Shown here in pieces: positions 16,882 through 25,369 of a DNA stretch of 64,000 nucleotides. Source of the stretch: Sulfuritalea sp. (GTDB lineage Bacteria > Pseudomonadota > Gammaproteobacteria > Burkholderiales > Rhodocyclaceae); the NCBI GenBank assembly GCA_016710465.1, contig JADJVS010000012.1, forward strand, positions 310,001 to 374,000, given 5' to 3'. The first letter of the stretch is position 1, and the number at the start of each line of letters is the position of its first letter. The translations under genes and the position numbers were made by a program. The notes below the pieces were generated by a model, which saw only the letters and a program-made list of their open reading frames with translations, was not told the origin of the DNA and searched no databases.

Positions 16882-17915
16882 TCAGCAGTCGCCAATATAG
16901 GCGACAGAAGGAGCTTGGAAAAGTGAACGCACGAGGCTGGGCAATTTCTGGAGCGCCGCAAGCTGCTCCTCGATTTTGTCGCGCAGTTTTTCCCCTTTCT
17001 GCAAGGGGCGTCTTGCCGTGCCGGTGCGCTTGACATGACTCCAAACCAGTTCGTCCGGATTCAAATCGGGCGCATAGCCAGGCAGGAAATGCAAGGTCAG
17101 GCGGCCCTCGGTGGAGGTGACGTACTTCTTTACGAGCGCGGTCTTGTGTGCAGGCAGGCTGTCGAGCACGAGATGGATCGGCTTCCTGCGGTACTTCATC
17201 ATCTGTTGCAGCAGTTCGACGAACAATTCCGCGTTGAGACCGCCTTCGTAGGTGCAGAACCAGAACGCACCGTTGGCGTTCACCGCCGATGCCGCGCTGA
17301 TGGCTTGACGCTGTCCGGGGCGCTGCACGACCGGCGTCTGTCCGCGGACGCCCCAGGTCTTGCCATGCACCGTATCGGCGCGGAATCCGGATTCATCCCA
17401 GAAGAAGATTTCAGCGCCATCCGCCTTTGCCTGCTTGGCAATGGCCGGAAAGGTTTCGCGCTGCCACTTCTCAATGGCATCGGGATCCCGTTGATAGGCT
17501 CGCTGCAACGGCTTCTGCGGCGTGAGGCCCAATCTGGCCAGCATCTCGCCAACGGCGGTCAGTCCCAGCTTCACGCCGAACTTCTCTTCAATCAACTCGA
17601 CAACGACCGCACGCGTCCACAGGCCAAAGTCCAAGCCGTACTGGCGAGGGTCTCTCCCGTTGATCCATCTGAAAACCTGACTTTCCTGTCTCGGCGTCAG
17701 GGTGCGCGGCCGTCCAGTCGCCTTCGTCGAGCGCAGTGCCCGAATACCAAGCCCCGGCTGCAACGCCGCCTTCAACCACTTGTAGATCGTCGGCGATTGA
17801 AGCCATATGCCTCAATCACCTTCGCCGCCGGCTCGCCTTCGCGCACCCGCTCGATCGCCATGAGCCGAATTTCCTCCAGCGTCTTGCGATCCAATGTTCG
17901 TCCGTCTCTTTTCAT
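16882..17915 (-). mobile_element. IS630-family transposase, frameshifted
   Basis: The N-terminal part begins with ATG at 17915 and gives a helix-turn-helix up to ...YGFNRR. The rest (frame open from 17775) holds the DDE catalytic domain: DESGFR, LVLDSLPAHK and YAPDLNPDELVWSHVK. The join YGFNR-TT-IYKWLK is restored by adding one base near 17797-17802, giving 344 residues, the usual IS630 length. Some IS630-group elements use programmed frameshifting, but no slippery A run is present here, so a plain deletion is more likely. The GTCGCC/GGCGAC hairpin at 16889-16906 lies at the 3' end of the gene. Confidence 0.85.
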
Positions 17916-18044
17916 GCAACATGAGACTGTCATGGGCGCCGAGAGTTCCATATTTGTCGACTTATTTTTCGACTAATGAGTAAGTCCCTCGGGACGCCAC
18001 AACAGACTCACGTTTTGCCGCCGCTCGCGGCGATACCGACAACA

Positions 18045-18872
18045 ATGGCCATCAAGAAATCCGAGCTCTACTCTTCCCTCTGGGCCTCCTGCGACGAGCT
18101 GCGCGGCGGCATGGATGCCAGCCAGTACAAGGACTACGGCCAGGAGAAGGATGCCGCCACCAGCGGCCTGGCGCGCATGAACATGATCCTGCACGACAAC
18201 CCCGGTGCGCTGATCATGCAGGGCAACACACTGGCCGATCCCAAGTTCAAGGATGGCGAAGCGCTAAAGAGCTTCGATTACGTCGTCGCCAATCCGCCGT
18301 TTTCCGACAAGCGCTGGAGCACCGGCTTCGATCCCTTGCACGATCCCTACGAGCGCTTCCAGACCTTCGGCGCACCGCCGGCCAAGCAGGGCGACTACGC
18401 CTACCTGCTGCACATCGTGCGTTCGCTCAAGAGCACCGGCAAGGGCGCCTGCATCCTCCCCCACGGCGTGCTGTTCCGCGGCAATGCCGAGGCCGAGATC
18501 CGCCGCAAGCTGGTCAGGCGCGGCTACATCAAGGGCATCATCGGCCTGCCGGCCAACCTGTTCTACGGCACCGGCATCCCGGCCTGCATCGTCGTCATCG
18601 ACAAACAGGACGCCCAGGCGCGCAAGGGCATTTTCATGCTCGACGCCAGCGCCGGCTACATCAAGGACGGCCCCAAGAACCGGCTGCGCGAACAGGACCT
18701 GCACAAGATCGTGGATGTCTTCACCCGGCAGGACGACAGCGACCCCAAGTACGCGCGCATGGTCGGCGTGGACGAGATCGAGAAGAACGACTACAACCTC
18801 AACCTGCCGCGCTACATCGACGCCAGCCAGGCCGAGGACAAGCAGGACATCGAAGGCCACCTCAAGGGTGCA
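18045..18872 (+). pseudogene. hsdM: Type I restriction methylase HsdM, internally deleted and truncated
   Basis: The true N terminus, MAIKKSELYSSLWASCDELR to YKDY, is fused in frame to GQEKDAATSGLARMNMILHDN, which in intact HsdM comes several hundred residues later. The deletion removes the SAM-binding motif I (DPxCGSG) region. Motif IV survives as NPPFSDKRW, followed by GACILPHGVLFRG and GIPACIVVIDK. Past about 18872 the frame is lost at the join with an hsdS fragment. The protein could not methylate DNA. Both deletions look like recombination scars in a dead type I system. Confidence 0.85.
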
Positions 18873-19257
18873 GGTTATCCGGAAGGGAACCTTGCTCATG
18901 AGCTTCAAGCTTTCGATAGGCCGCCTTTGTTTCGCTGGCTGCGACCTGTACACCAACGAAGCGATATGCAGCTTCAACAACGTCAAGGCGAATACAGAGT
19001 TTCTGTACTACATCCTCGGCCGAACTGATTTTTCGCTCTACGGCAAACAGGCGGTAAAGGGCTACACGCTAAATAGCGAATCCCTCAAGCTTGTCGAAGT
19101 TCCGCTACCGACCATCGAAGAGCAAACTGCCATCGCCACCCTCCTCTTCGACATGGACGCCGAACTCACCGTGCTGGAGGCCAAGCTCGCCAAGGCCCGA
19201 CAGATCAAGCAGGGCATGATGCAGGAACTGCTGACCGGGCGGATACGCTTGGTCTGA
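18873..19257 (+). pseudogene. hsdS: HsdS specificity-subunit 3' remnant
   Basis: In the frame ending at 19257 the residues KGTLLMSFKLSIGR, CDLYTNEAICSFNNVKAN and FLYYILGRTDF match the second target-recognition half of HsdS. They are followed by the conserved C-terminal repeat (PTIEEQTAIATLLFDMDAEL, KQGMMQELLTGRIRLV). It has no own start and is joined out of frame to hsdM. The first target-recognition domain is missing. Confidence 0.85.
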
Positions 19258-19276
19258 GGTTCGGCCTGCTTCCGGG

Positions 19277-19303
19277 GCGCCGTATCGCCAGCGCCGACTT
19301 TTG
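19277..19303 (+). repeat. Dispersed GC-rich repeat, copy C
   Basis: GCGCCGTATCGCCAGCGCCG followed by ACTTTTG. It lies 20 bp after the hsdS remnant stop. Differs from copy F (47920) at only a few positions. Confidence 0.55.
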
Positions 19304-19349
19304 TGGCTGGCTTGACAGGATATTGGGTAGCAACGGATTGGAGATGAGA

Positions 19350-19369
19350 CCGATCTCATATGAGATCGG
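19350..19369. repeat. Perfect 20-bp palindrome
   Basis: CCGATCTCATATGAGATCGG is fully self-complementary. It lies between the hsdS remnant and the abiE promoter. It may be an operator or the remains of a recombination site. Confidence 0.5.
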
Positions 19370-19420
19370 CCCCGGTCCCGCCCTGCTGCGGGATTGACCA
19401 TGGCATCCGGACAGCGCTGG

Positions 19421-19456
19421 TTTTTTCAGGAAAACACTAGCTTTTTCCTAAAAAAA
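19421..19456. promoter_or_regulatory. AT-rich inverted repeat before abiEi
   Basis: A T-run plus CAGGAAAA and its near-complement TTTTCCT plus an A-run face each other across 7 bases, ending about 18 bp before the abiEi start. AbiEi antitoxins are known to bind inverted repeats at their own promoter, so this is the likely operator. The AT content contrasts sharply with the surroundings. Confidence 0.5.
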
Positions 19457-19473
19457 TACTATTCTTCCGGCTT

Positions 19474-20091
19474 ATGCAAGCCATTGAAGAAAAGATAATT
19501 TCACGAATTTACGGGCGCGGGAGGGGTTGGGCGTTCACCAAGACCGATTTCGTGGCCGGCTTTGACGAAGCCAACATCCACCAGGCCTTGTCCGCGCTGG
19601 CCCGCGCCGGCAGGATTCGCCGCGTCTGCCATGGCGTGTATGACTATCCGCGCTACAGCGAACTGCTGGGCCAAGCCCTGAGCCCGGACATCGACCAGGT
19701 GGCCGCCGCCCTGGCGCGCAAGTTCAACTGGCGCATCCAGCCTTCCGGCGACGCGGCGCTGAACCTGCTGGGCTTGTCCACCCAGGTGCCGGGGCGCTGG
19801 GTGTATCTGTCCGACGGCCCGAGCCGCGAGTACCCGATCGGCGAGGACGGCCGCCAGACCCTGGCCTTCCGCAAGTCGCCGCTCAAGGACACGGGCTTCA
19901 AGCATCGCGAAAGCGGCCTGCTGGTGCAGGCGCTCAAGGCCCTGGGCAAGGAGCGCGTGGATACGAAGGCGGTCGAGACCCTGCGCAGCCGGCTGGAGCC
20001 AAAGCTGCGCCGCCAGATACTCGCCGACACGCGGGCGGTGTCGGGCTGGATATTGCAGATCATCAAGCAGGTGTGCGAGGTGCCGGCCTGA
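19474..20091 (+). CDS. abiEi: AbiEi-type antitoxin (DUF6088)
   Basis: This 205-residue protein has an N-terminal winged helix (about residues 1-60, with FTKTDFVAGFDEANIHQALSALARAG and VCHGVYDYPRYSELLG). A C-terminal domain follows with PSGDAALNLLGLSTQVPG and ESGLLVQALKALG. This is the layout of DUF6088/AbiEi antitoxins, which repress the operon and block the AbiEii nucleotidyltransferase. The TGA stop overlaps the ATG of the toxin gene. The pair is intact, unlike the restriction genes on both sides. Confidence 0.88.
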   Translation: MQAIEEKIISRIYGRGRGWAFTKTDFVAGFDEANIHQALSALARAGRIRRVCHGVYDYPRYSELLGQALSPDIDQVAAALARKFNWRIQPSGDAALNLLGLSTQVPGRWVYLSDGPSREYPIGEDGRQTLAFRKSPLKDTGFKHRESGLLVQALKALGKERVDTKAVETLRSRLEPKLRRQILADTRAVSGWILQIIKQVCEVPA

Positions 20092-21077
20092 TGGACAAGG
20101 TGGCCCGCCTTGCCGATGCGCAGCGCAGGGAGCTGTTTTCCGAAGCGGCGGCCCGGCTCGGCATGACGCCGGCGGTGGTGGAAAAGGATTTCTGGGTCAC
20201 CCGGACCCTGGCCCGCCTGTTCGCCACGCCGGAACTGGCGCGCGTGCTGATGTTCAAGGGCGGCACCAGCCTGTCCAAGGCCTACCGCCTGATCGAACGC
20301 TTCTCGGAAGACATCGACCTGATCCTCGACTGGCGGATCCTCAGCGGCGAGGACCCGCTGGCAGCGCGCTCCCGGACGAAACAGGAAAAACTCAACGCCG
20401 AGATCAACGCCAGGGCGCGGGCCCACATCGCCGGCGAGCTGCTGGCGCAGGTGTCGGCCGCGCTCGGCGAGCCCTGCGCCTGCCGGGTAAGCGCGGACGA
20501 TTCGCATGTGATCGAGATTCGCTATGCGGCAGCATTCCCGGACACCTACCTGCGGCCTGAAATCCGCCTGGAGATCGGGCCGCTCGCGGCGTGGCTGCCG
20601 CATGAAGACAGGATCATCCGCAGTTATGCGGCCGAGGCCTTTCCGAAGCTGTTCGAAAGCCCCGAGTGCCAGGTACGCGTCACCCGGGCAGAACGCACTT
20701 TCTGGGAGAAGGCGACCATCCTGCACCATGAGGCGCATCGCCCCGCCGGCAATCCACAGCCATCGCGCTATTCCCGCCACTATTACGACCTCGCCCGCAT
20801 GGCCGTAGCGCCGGTGAAGGACGCCGCGCTTGCGGATCGCGAACTGCTGGCCGACGTGGTGGCCTTCAAGCAGCACTTCTACCCGCGCGGCTGGGCGCGC
20901 TACGACTTGGCCGTGCCGGGCAGCCTGCGCCTGGTGCCAGGCGGCGAGGTGCTGGCCGCGCTGACCGCCGATTACCGGGCCATGGCGAACATGATCTTCG
21001 GCGATATTCCGCCGCTGGATGCAATCATGGCGACGCTGCGTCAACTGGAAGACGAGATCAACAGGGGAGCGGCATGA
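20091..21077 (+). CDS. abiEii: AbiEii/nucleotidyltransferase toxin
   Basis: This 328-residue protein has the nucleotidyltransferase signature: FKGGTSLSKAY near residue 52 and RFSEDIDLIL near 70, which supply the GS and DxD catalytic parts. Further family blocks are RTFWEKATILHHEAHR and SRHYYDLARM. In the AbiE system the toxin causes abortive infection or growth arrest by nucleotide transfer to RNA targets. I took the ATG at 20091 that overlaps the antitoxin stop, rather than an 18-bp longer frame. All catalytic motifs are present, so it should be active. Confidence 0.88.
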   Translation: MDKVARLADAQRRELFSEAAARLGMTPAVVEKDFWVTRTLARLFATPELARVLMFKGGTSLSKAYRLIERFSEDIDLILDWRILSGEDPLAARSRTKQEKLNAEINARARAHIAGELLAQVSAALGEPCACRVSADDSHVIEIRYAAAFPDTYLRPEIRLEIGPLAAWLPHEDRIIRSYAAEAFPKLFESPECQVRVTRAERTFWEKATILHHEAHRPAGNPQPSRYSRHYYDLARMAVAPVKDAALADRELLADVVAFKQHFYPRGWARYDLAVPGSLRLVPGGEVLAALTADYRAMANMIFGDIPPLDAIMATLRQLEDEINRGAA

Positions 21078-21587
21078 CGACCATCGGCCAATCGCGATGC
21101 GATTGCGGAGAGCATCGAGAACAACGTCCGCAGCAAGATCATCAAGGAGCACCTGGCCGACCCGGCCTACTACGAGAAGATGTCCGCGCTGCTCGATGAG
21201 ATCATCCGGCTGCGCAAGGAAAAGGCTATCGAATACGAGGAATACCTGAAGCGCATCGCCGCGCTGGCCAGCAGTGTTCAGGCCGGCAAGGCGCCCGACG
21301 CCCCCGAGCAATTGAACACGCCGGGACGACTGGCGCTATACAACAACCTGAAAGATCACATTGCCGCCAACAAAGCCATGCAAGGCGCCGCAACCTATGG
21401 CGTGGTCGACGCAGCGCTCGATTTGGCGTTGCGCATCGACGCGGCGGTGAAACAGAAGCGCCCCGACGGCTGGCGCGGCGTTCTTGCCAAGGAGCAGATG
21501 GTGAAGCAAGCGCTGTATGAGGTGCTGATGGACATCGACGAAGTGAATCGCCTTTACCCAATCATCTTCGCGCAGAAGGAGTATTGA
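21078..21587 (+). pseudogene. hsdR: HsdR C-terminal remnant
   Basis: The frame from 21078 reads NRDAIAESIENNVRSKIIKE, then HLADPAYYEKMSALLDEI and RKEKAIEYEEYLKRIAAL, ending ...IFAQKEY. This is the extreme C terminus of type I restriction endonuclease HsdR, about 165 of some 1000 residues. The helicase and nuclease parts are gone. It starts exactly after the abiEii stop, so the AbiE pair and the hsdR tail are directly joined. An internal Met at 21180 could start a 135-residue fragment. Confidence 0.82.
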
Positions 21588-22303
21588 TGGTCGCGCAGAT
21601 CGATCTGGGCGACATGCGGATCGAGGTGCTCAGGAAAGACATCAGGAACCTGCACCTGAGCGTGCTGCCGCCGCACGGCAGGGTACGTGTTGCGGCGCCG
21701 CGGCAGATGAGCCTGGACACGATCCGGGTCTTCGTGATCTCGAAACTCGACTGGATCAGACGCCAGCAGCGGAAGATGGACGCACAGGAACGCGAAGCGC
21801 CGCGCGAATACCTCGACCGGGAAAGCCACTACGTCTGGGGCCGGCGCTACCTGCTGAAGCGAATCGAAGAGAATGCCGCGCCATCCGTCGAACTCAGGCA
21901 CAGCAGGCTTGGATTGCAGGTGCGCCCCGGCACCGACGAGGCGCGCAGCCGGGAGATACTTGAGGTCTGGTACCGCGAGCAGATCCGCGTCGCCGTGCCT
22001 TCGCTGATCACCAAATGGGAGCCGGTGATGGGCGTAAAGGTCGGTCGCGTGTTCGTGCAACGCATGAAGACCAGATGGGGAAGTTGCAACCCGGAATCCC
22101 AATCGATCCGTCTGAACACTGACCTGGCCAAGAAGCCGCCGGAGTGCCTTGAGTACATCATGGTGCATGAAATGGCGCACCTGCTGGAGCCGACCCACAA
22201 TCCACGCTTTAGGTCGCTGATGAATCTGTTCATGCCCCAGTCGCAGCATCTGAAGGATGAGCTGAACCGCTTGCCGGTCCGGCACGAGAACTGGGACTAC
22301 TGA
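21587..22303 (+). CDS. YgjP-like zinc metallopeptidase (DUF45)
   Basis: This 238-residue protein has the zinc motif HEMAHLLEPTHNPRF near residue 190 (HExxH plus a third His), and RVFVQRMKTRWGSCN upstream, the hallmark of the DUF45/M48-like YgjP group. Such genes often follow hsdR in type I restriction loci; their role there is not established. Its ATG overlaps the hsdR stop (TGATG). It appears intact, though its locus is degraded. Confidence 0.88.
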   Translation: MVAQIDLGDMRIEVLRKDIRNLHLSVLPPHGRVRVAAPRQMSLDTIRVFVISKLDWIRRQQRKMDAQEREAPREYLDRESHYVWGRRYLLKRIEENAAPSVELRHSRLGLQVRPGTDEARSREILEVWYREQIRVAVPSLITKWEPVMGVKVGRVFVQRMKTRWGSCNPESQSIRLNTDLAKKPPECLEYIMVHEMAHLLEPTHNPRFRSLMNLFMPQSQHLKDELNRLPVRHENWDY

Positions 22304-22397
22304 CTGCGAATGGGCATGCCGACGGGCCGGGCACTCCATGCTTCCAAGCAAGCATTTGCCCTGAACCGTCGATTCGAGTTCTCCGGGGCCAACTCGA

Positions 22398-22420
22398 CAT
22401 CTATCGCGATTTGTTATTGG
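22398..22420 (+). promoter_or_regulatory. LysR-box-like sequence at the 3' end of lysR
   Basis: CTATCGCG, ATTT and GTTAT followed by TGGCT. It matches the lig operon box and its right flank (16701-16727) except for one base and a 3-bp gap. It lies over the last codons of lysR. It and the 16698 copy are direct repeats that bracket the defence island, so it may be an insertion scar rather than a working operator. Confidence 0.45.
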
Positions 22421-23363
22421 CTGCCGCAGCCTTGACGCGCGTTCCCTTGGCCGCCGCTCCGACGGATTCGACCACCACCAGATCCTGCAGCAGGCGCATC
22501 GCCCGCCGGCCCAGCGGTGTCGACGGCTTGTGCGCCGAGACGGCGAGGAACAGCGTGCTGGTCAGCGCGGGATCGACCAGCGGACGCAGGATGAAGGCAT
22601 CGGGCGCGGCGAAGGACGCCAGGGCCGTGCGTGTCAGCACGGCATGGCCATGGCCGGCGGCAACGAGGTCGAGGATGGCCGGCACGCCGGAGATTTCCAG
22701 GCGGATGTCGAGCTTGAGGTTGAGCAAGGCCGCGCGGATCTCGATCAGCTTGCGCATGGCGTGGGTACGTTCCGGCAGGATCAGCGGAAAGCGCGCCAGA
22801 TCGGCCATCGGCAGCGGCGTGGCCTTGGCGCTCCTGCCCGTGGTCGGACTGACCAGGCCCAGCGGCTCTTCGAGCACCGGCGTGGCCTCGATGGCCGGGT
22901 TCGGCTCGGGGTTGTGGATCAGGCCGAGGTCCACCCGTCCGGTGGCGATCCACTCCGTGAGATGGGTGGACAAGCCCTCGACGATTGCCAGGCGCGCCTT
23001 GGGCAGGTGAAGGCGAAAGCCCTCGACGAGGGGCAGCGTCAGGCGGCGGCCGATGCTGGGCGGCAGGCCGATGACGATGCGGCCGGCCGGTTCGTCGCGG
23101 GCGGCGGCCACATCCTCGGCGGCGCGTGCCACCAGTTGCAGGATGCCGATGCTGTGGTCGAAAAGCCGCTGGCCGACTTCGGTGAGCACCACGCCACGGC
23201 CGTTGCGCGTCAGCAGGGTCACGTGCAGGTCGGTTTCCAGCAGGCGCACCTGTCGCGACAACGCGGGCTGGGCGATGTTGAGGATCAGCGCGGCCTTGCT
23301 GAAACTGCCGAGCTCGGCGACGCGGACGAAGTACTCGAGCTGCTTGAGGTTCACGGGCACCAT
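22401..23363 (-). CDS. LysR-type transcriptional regulator
   Basis: This protein is up to 320 residues. The N-terminal winged helix-turn-helix (LKQLEYFVRVAELGSFSKAA, then QPALSRQVRLLE) is typical of LysR regulators, followed by a two-lobed effector domain (IVIGLPPSIGRRLTLPLVEGF, GRVDLGLIHNP, GHGHAVLTRTAL). It resembles regulators of aromatic catabolism. The GTG at 23354 (giving MNLKQLEYF) may be the true start, since the upstream ATG lies inside the operator at 23360-23381. It is divergent from the TRAP operon. The shared box before lig, TRAP and ior suggests it controls all three (inference). Confidence 0.9.
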   Translation of the reverse strand: MVPVNLKQLEYFVRVAELGSFSKAALILNIAQPALSRQVRLLETDLHVTLLTRNGRGVVLTEVGQRLFDHSIGILQLVARAAEDVAAARDEPAGRIVIGLPPSIGRRLTLPLVEGFRLHLPKARLAIVEGLSTHLTEWIATGRVDLGLIHNPEPNPAIEATPVLEEPLGLVSPTTGRSAKATPLPMADLARFPLILPERTHAMRKLIEIRAALLNLKLDIRLEISGVPAILDLVAAGHGHAVLTRTALASFAAPDAFILRPLVDPALTSTLFLAVSAHKPSTPLGRRAMRLLQDLVVVESVGAAAKGTRVKAAAANNKSR

Positions 23364-23381
23364 AACAAATTGAGATAGCTA
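23360..23381 (-). promoter_or_regulatory. LysR-type box between lysR and the TRAP operon
   Basis: On the minus strand TAGCTATC, TCAATTT, GTTATGG; it differs from the lig copy at 3 of 22 positions. It overlaps the annotated lysR start and is 87 bp before dctQ, so it can serve both autoregulation and TRAP control. Confidence 0.7.
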
Positions 23382-23424
23382 ATAGTAACCACAATGCCTT
23401 TGCGGTGCACCGCATTCCTGTTAT

Positions 23425-23456
23425 ATTGAACGAGTATTCAATGAACCGACGTTCAA
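23425..23456. promoter_or_regulatory. TetR-type site before the TRAP operon
   Basis: ATTGAA-CGAGTA-TTCAAT is a perfect 6-bp inverted repeat, followed by GAACCGACGTTC. The core TGAA-N6-TTCA recurs before four other genes in the window. It ends 12 bp before dctQ, where a repressor would block initiation. Confidence 0.55.
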
Positions 23457-23468
23457 CCGGAGGTCGCG

Positions 23469-24017
23469 ATGCAGGAACCCAAGCCCGCCACACCCTTTGC
23501 GCTGAAGGACAGTTTCGGCCCCGGCGGCAATTTCCTGCTTGCGCTGGCGCGGCTGATGGCCATCATCGGCGGCCTGATCTTCGTCGGGCTGGTGCTGATG
23601 TCGGTGGTCTCGATCGTCGGCCGCAAGACCGTGGGCTTTGTGGTCCCCGGTGACGTCGAAGTGCTGCAGATGCTTGCCGCCGCCGCCTCTGCCTCCTTCT
23701 TTCCCTATTGCCACCTGCTGCACGGCGACATCAAGGTGGACTTCTTCACCCACAACATGAAGCAGAAGACGCTCTGGATCATCGACGCCTTCGGCTCGCT
23801 GCTGGTCGGCCTGTTTGGCGCGCTGGTGGCCTGGCGCTCCTGGGCCGGCGCGATGACGGTCAAGGAAGCCGGCGAGACCTCGATGATCCTGGCCTGGCCG
23901 GTGTGGATCCCGCAGGCCTTCATGGTGCCCGGCTTCGCCCTGCTGGCGGTGGCCGGCGGCTACATGTTCGTGCATCAGTTGCGCATGGCGGCCAACGTAA
24001 GCGAGGGAAGGCCATGA
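23469..24017 (+). CDS. dctQ: TRAP transporter small permease
   Basis: This 182-residue protein has four predicted membrane spans (about residues 17-45, 58-76, 95-116, 143-165), the pattern of DctQ subunits. DctQ pairs with the large permease DctM in the inner membrane for sodium-driven uptake of carboxylates. Its stop overlaps the dctM start by 4 bp (ATGA). The operon lies between the aromatic regulators' boxes, so the cargo is probably an aromatic or related carboxylate. Confidence 0.9.
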   Translation: MQEPKPATPFALKDSFGPGGNFLLALARLMAIIGGLIFVGLVLMSVVSIVGRKTVGFVVPGDVEVLQMLAAAASASFFPYCHLLHGDIKVDFFTHNMKQKTLWIIDAFGSLLVGLFGALVAWRSWAGAMTVKEAGETSMILAWPVWIPQAFMVPGFALLAVAGGYMFVHQLRMAANVSEGRP

Positions 24018-25339
24018 GCGGCATGCAGATTGGTTTCATCATGTTCGGCATCCTGATGGCGCTGCTGGTGGTGCGCATCCCCATCGGCATCGCCATGTTC
24101 ATGGTCGGCGCCGGCGGCTACTGGTTCCTGGTGGGCGACAGCCTGCCGCTGCTGAACTCGCTGAAGAACCTGGCCTACGCCCGGCTTTCCAACTACGACC
24201 TGATCGTGATTCCGCTGTTCCTGTTGATGGGCCAGTTCGCCACCCACGGCGGCCTGTCGAAGGCGCTGTTCCGCTTCGTCTCCTCCTTCCTTGGCCACTT
24301 CAAGGGCGGCGTGGCCATCGCCGCGATCGGCGCCTGCGCCGGCTTCGGCGCGATCTGCGGCTCTTCGCTGGCCACCGCCGCCACCATGGGCCAGGTGACA
24401 CTGCCGGAACTCAAGCGCTACGGCTATTCCGGCTCGCTGGCCACCGGCGCGCTGGCGGCCGGTGGCACGCTGGGCATCATGATCCCGCCCTCGGTGCCGC
24501 TGGTGATCTACGCCATCCTGACCCAGGAGTCGATCGGCAAGCTTTTCATGGCGGCGGTGCTGCCCGGCATCATCGCCATGCTCGGCTACATGGTCGTGAT
24601 CCGCATCATCGTCACGCTGAACCCCGCCGCCGGCCCCGCCGGCCCGGCCACCAGTTGGGGCGAGAAGCTCGCCAGCCTGCTCGCCGTGTTTCCGGTGCTG
24701 GTGGTCTTCGTCGTGGTCATCGTCGGCATCTACGGCGGCTGGGCAAACCCGACCGAGGCGGCGGCGATCGGCGCGGCCGCCTGCGGCATCCTCGCCGTGG
24801 TCAGCGGCGGCATGCGCATGGAAGGCGTCCTCGAAAGCCTGGTCGGCACGGCGCAGGCCACGGCCATGATCTTCCTCGTGCTGCTCGGCGCCGACATGCT
24901 CAACACGGCGCTGGCGGTGTCGCAAATGCCCGTCGAACTCGCTACCTGGGTCAAGAACAGCGGGCTCTCGCCGCTGCTGGTGATGGTGATGATCCTGATC
25001 ATCTATGTGCTGCTCGGCTGCGTCATGGATTCGCTGGCCATGATCCTGCTGACCATCCCGATCTTCTACCCGGTGGTGATGGGGCTCGACTACTGGGGCC
25101 TGTCGCAGGGCGACAAGTCGCTCTGGTTCGGCATCCTGGCGCTGATGGTGGTGGAAATCGGCCTGGTGCACCCCCCGGTGGGCATGAACGTGTATATCAT
25201 CAACCGGCTGGCGAAGGACGTGCCCCTGGTGGAGACCTTCAAGGGCGTGATGCCCTTCCTTGCATCCGACTTTCTTCGCATCGCCTTGCTGTTGTTCTTT
25301 CCCGTCATCTCGCTGTACCTCGTCAACACATTCCAATAA
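24014..25339 (+). CDS. dctM: TRAP transporter large permease
   Basis: This 441-residue protein has about 12 hydrophobic segments. It shows the DctM signatures IGIAMFMVGAGGY, GGVAIAAIGACAGFGAICGSS, AAGGTLGIMIPPSVPLVIYA and VEIGLVHPPVGMNVYII. It forms the transport channel with DctQ. The ATG at 24014 overlaps the dctQ stop; longer upstream frames are not coding. dctP follows 30 bp later. Confidence 0.93.
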   Translation: MSGMQIGFIMFGILMALLVVRIPIGIAMFMVGAGGYWFLVGDSLPLLNSLKNLAYARLSNYDLIVIPLFLLMGQFATHGGLSKALFRFVSSFLGHFKGGVAIAAIGACAGFGAICGSSLATAATMGQVTLPELKRYGYSGSLATGALAAGGTLGIMIPPSVPLVIYAILTQESIGKLFMAAVLPGIIAMLGYMVVIRIIVTLNPAAGPAGPATSWGEKLASLLAVFPVLVVFVVVIVGIYGGWANPTEAAAIGAAACGILAVVSGGMRMEGVLESLVGTAQATAMIFLVLLGADMLNTALAVSQMPVELATWVKNSGLSPLLVMVMILIIYVLLGCVMDSLAMILLTIPIFYPVVMGLDYWGLSQGDKSLWFGILALMVVEIGLVHPPVGMNVYIINRLAKDVPLVETFKGVMPFLASDFLRIALLLFFPVISLYLVNTFQ

Positions 25340-25369
25340 TTGCCGTCGAATCAACGGAGGAGACCGAAG

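Noticed and set aside
16882..17976. Terminal inverted repeats and TA duplication of the IS630 element
   Set aside because: I looked for matching ends on both sides and found no convincing pair, so no IS boundaries are reported.
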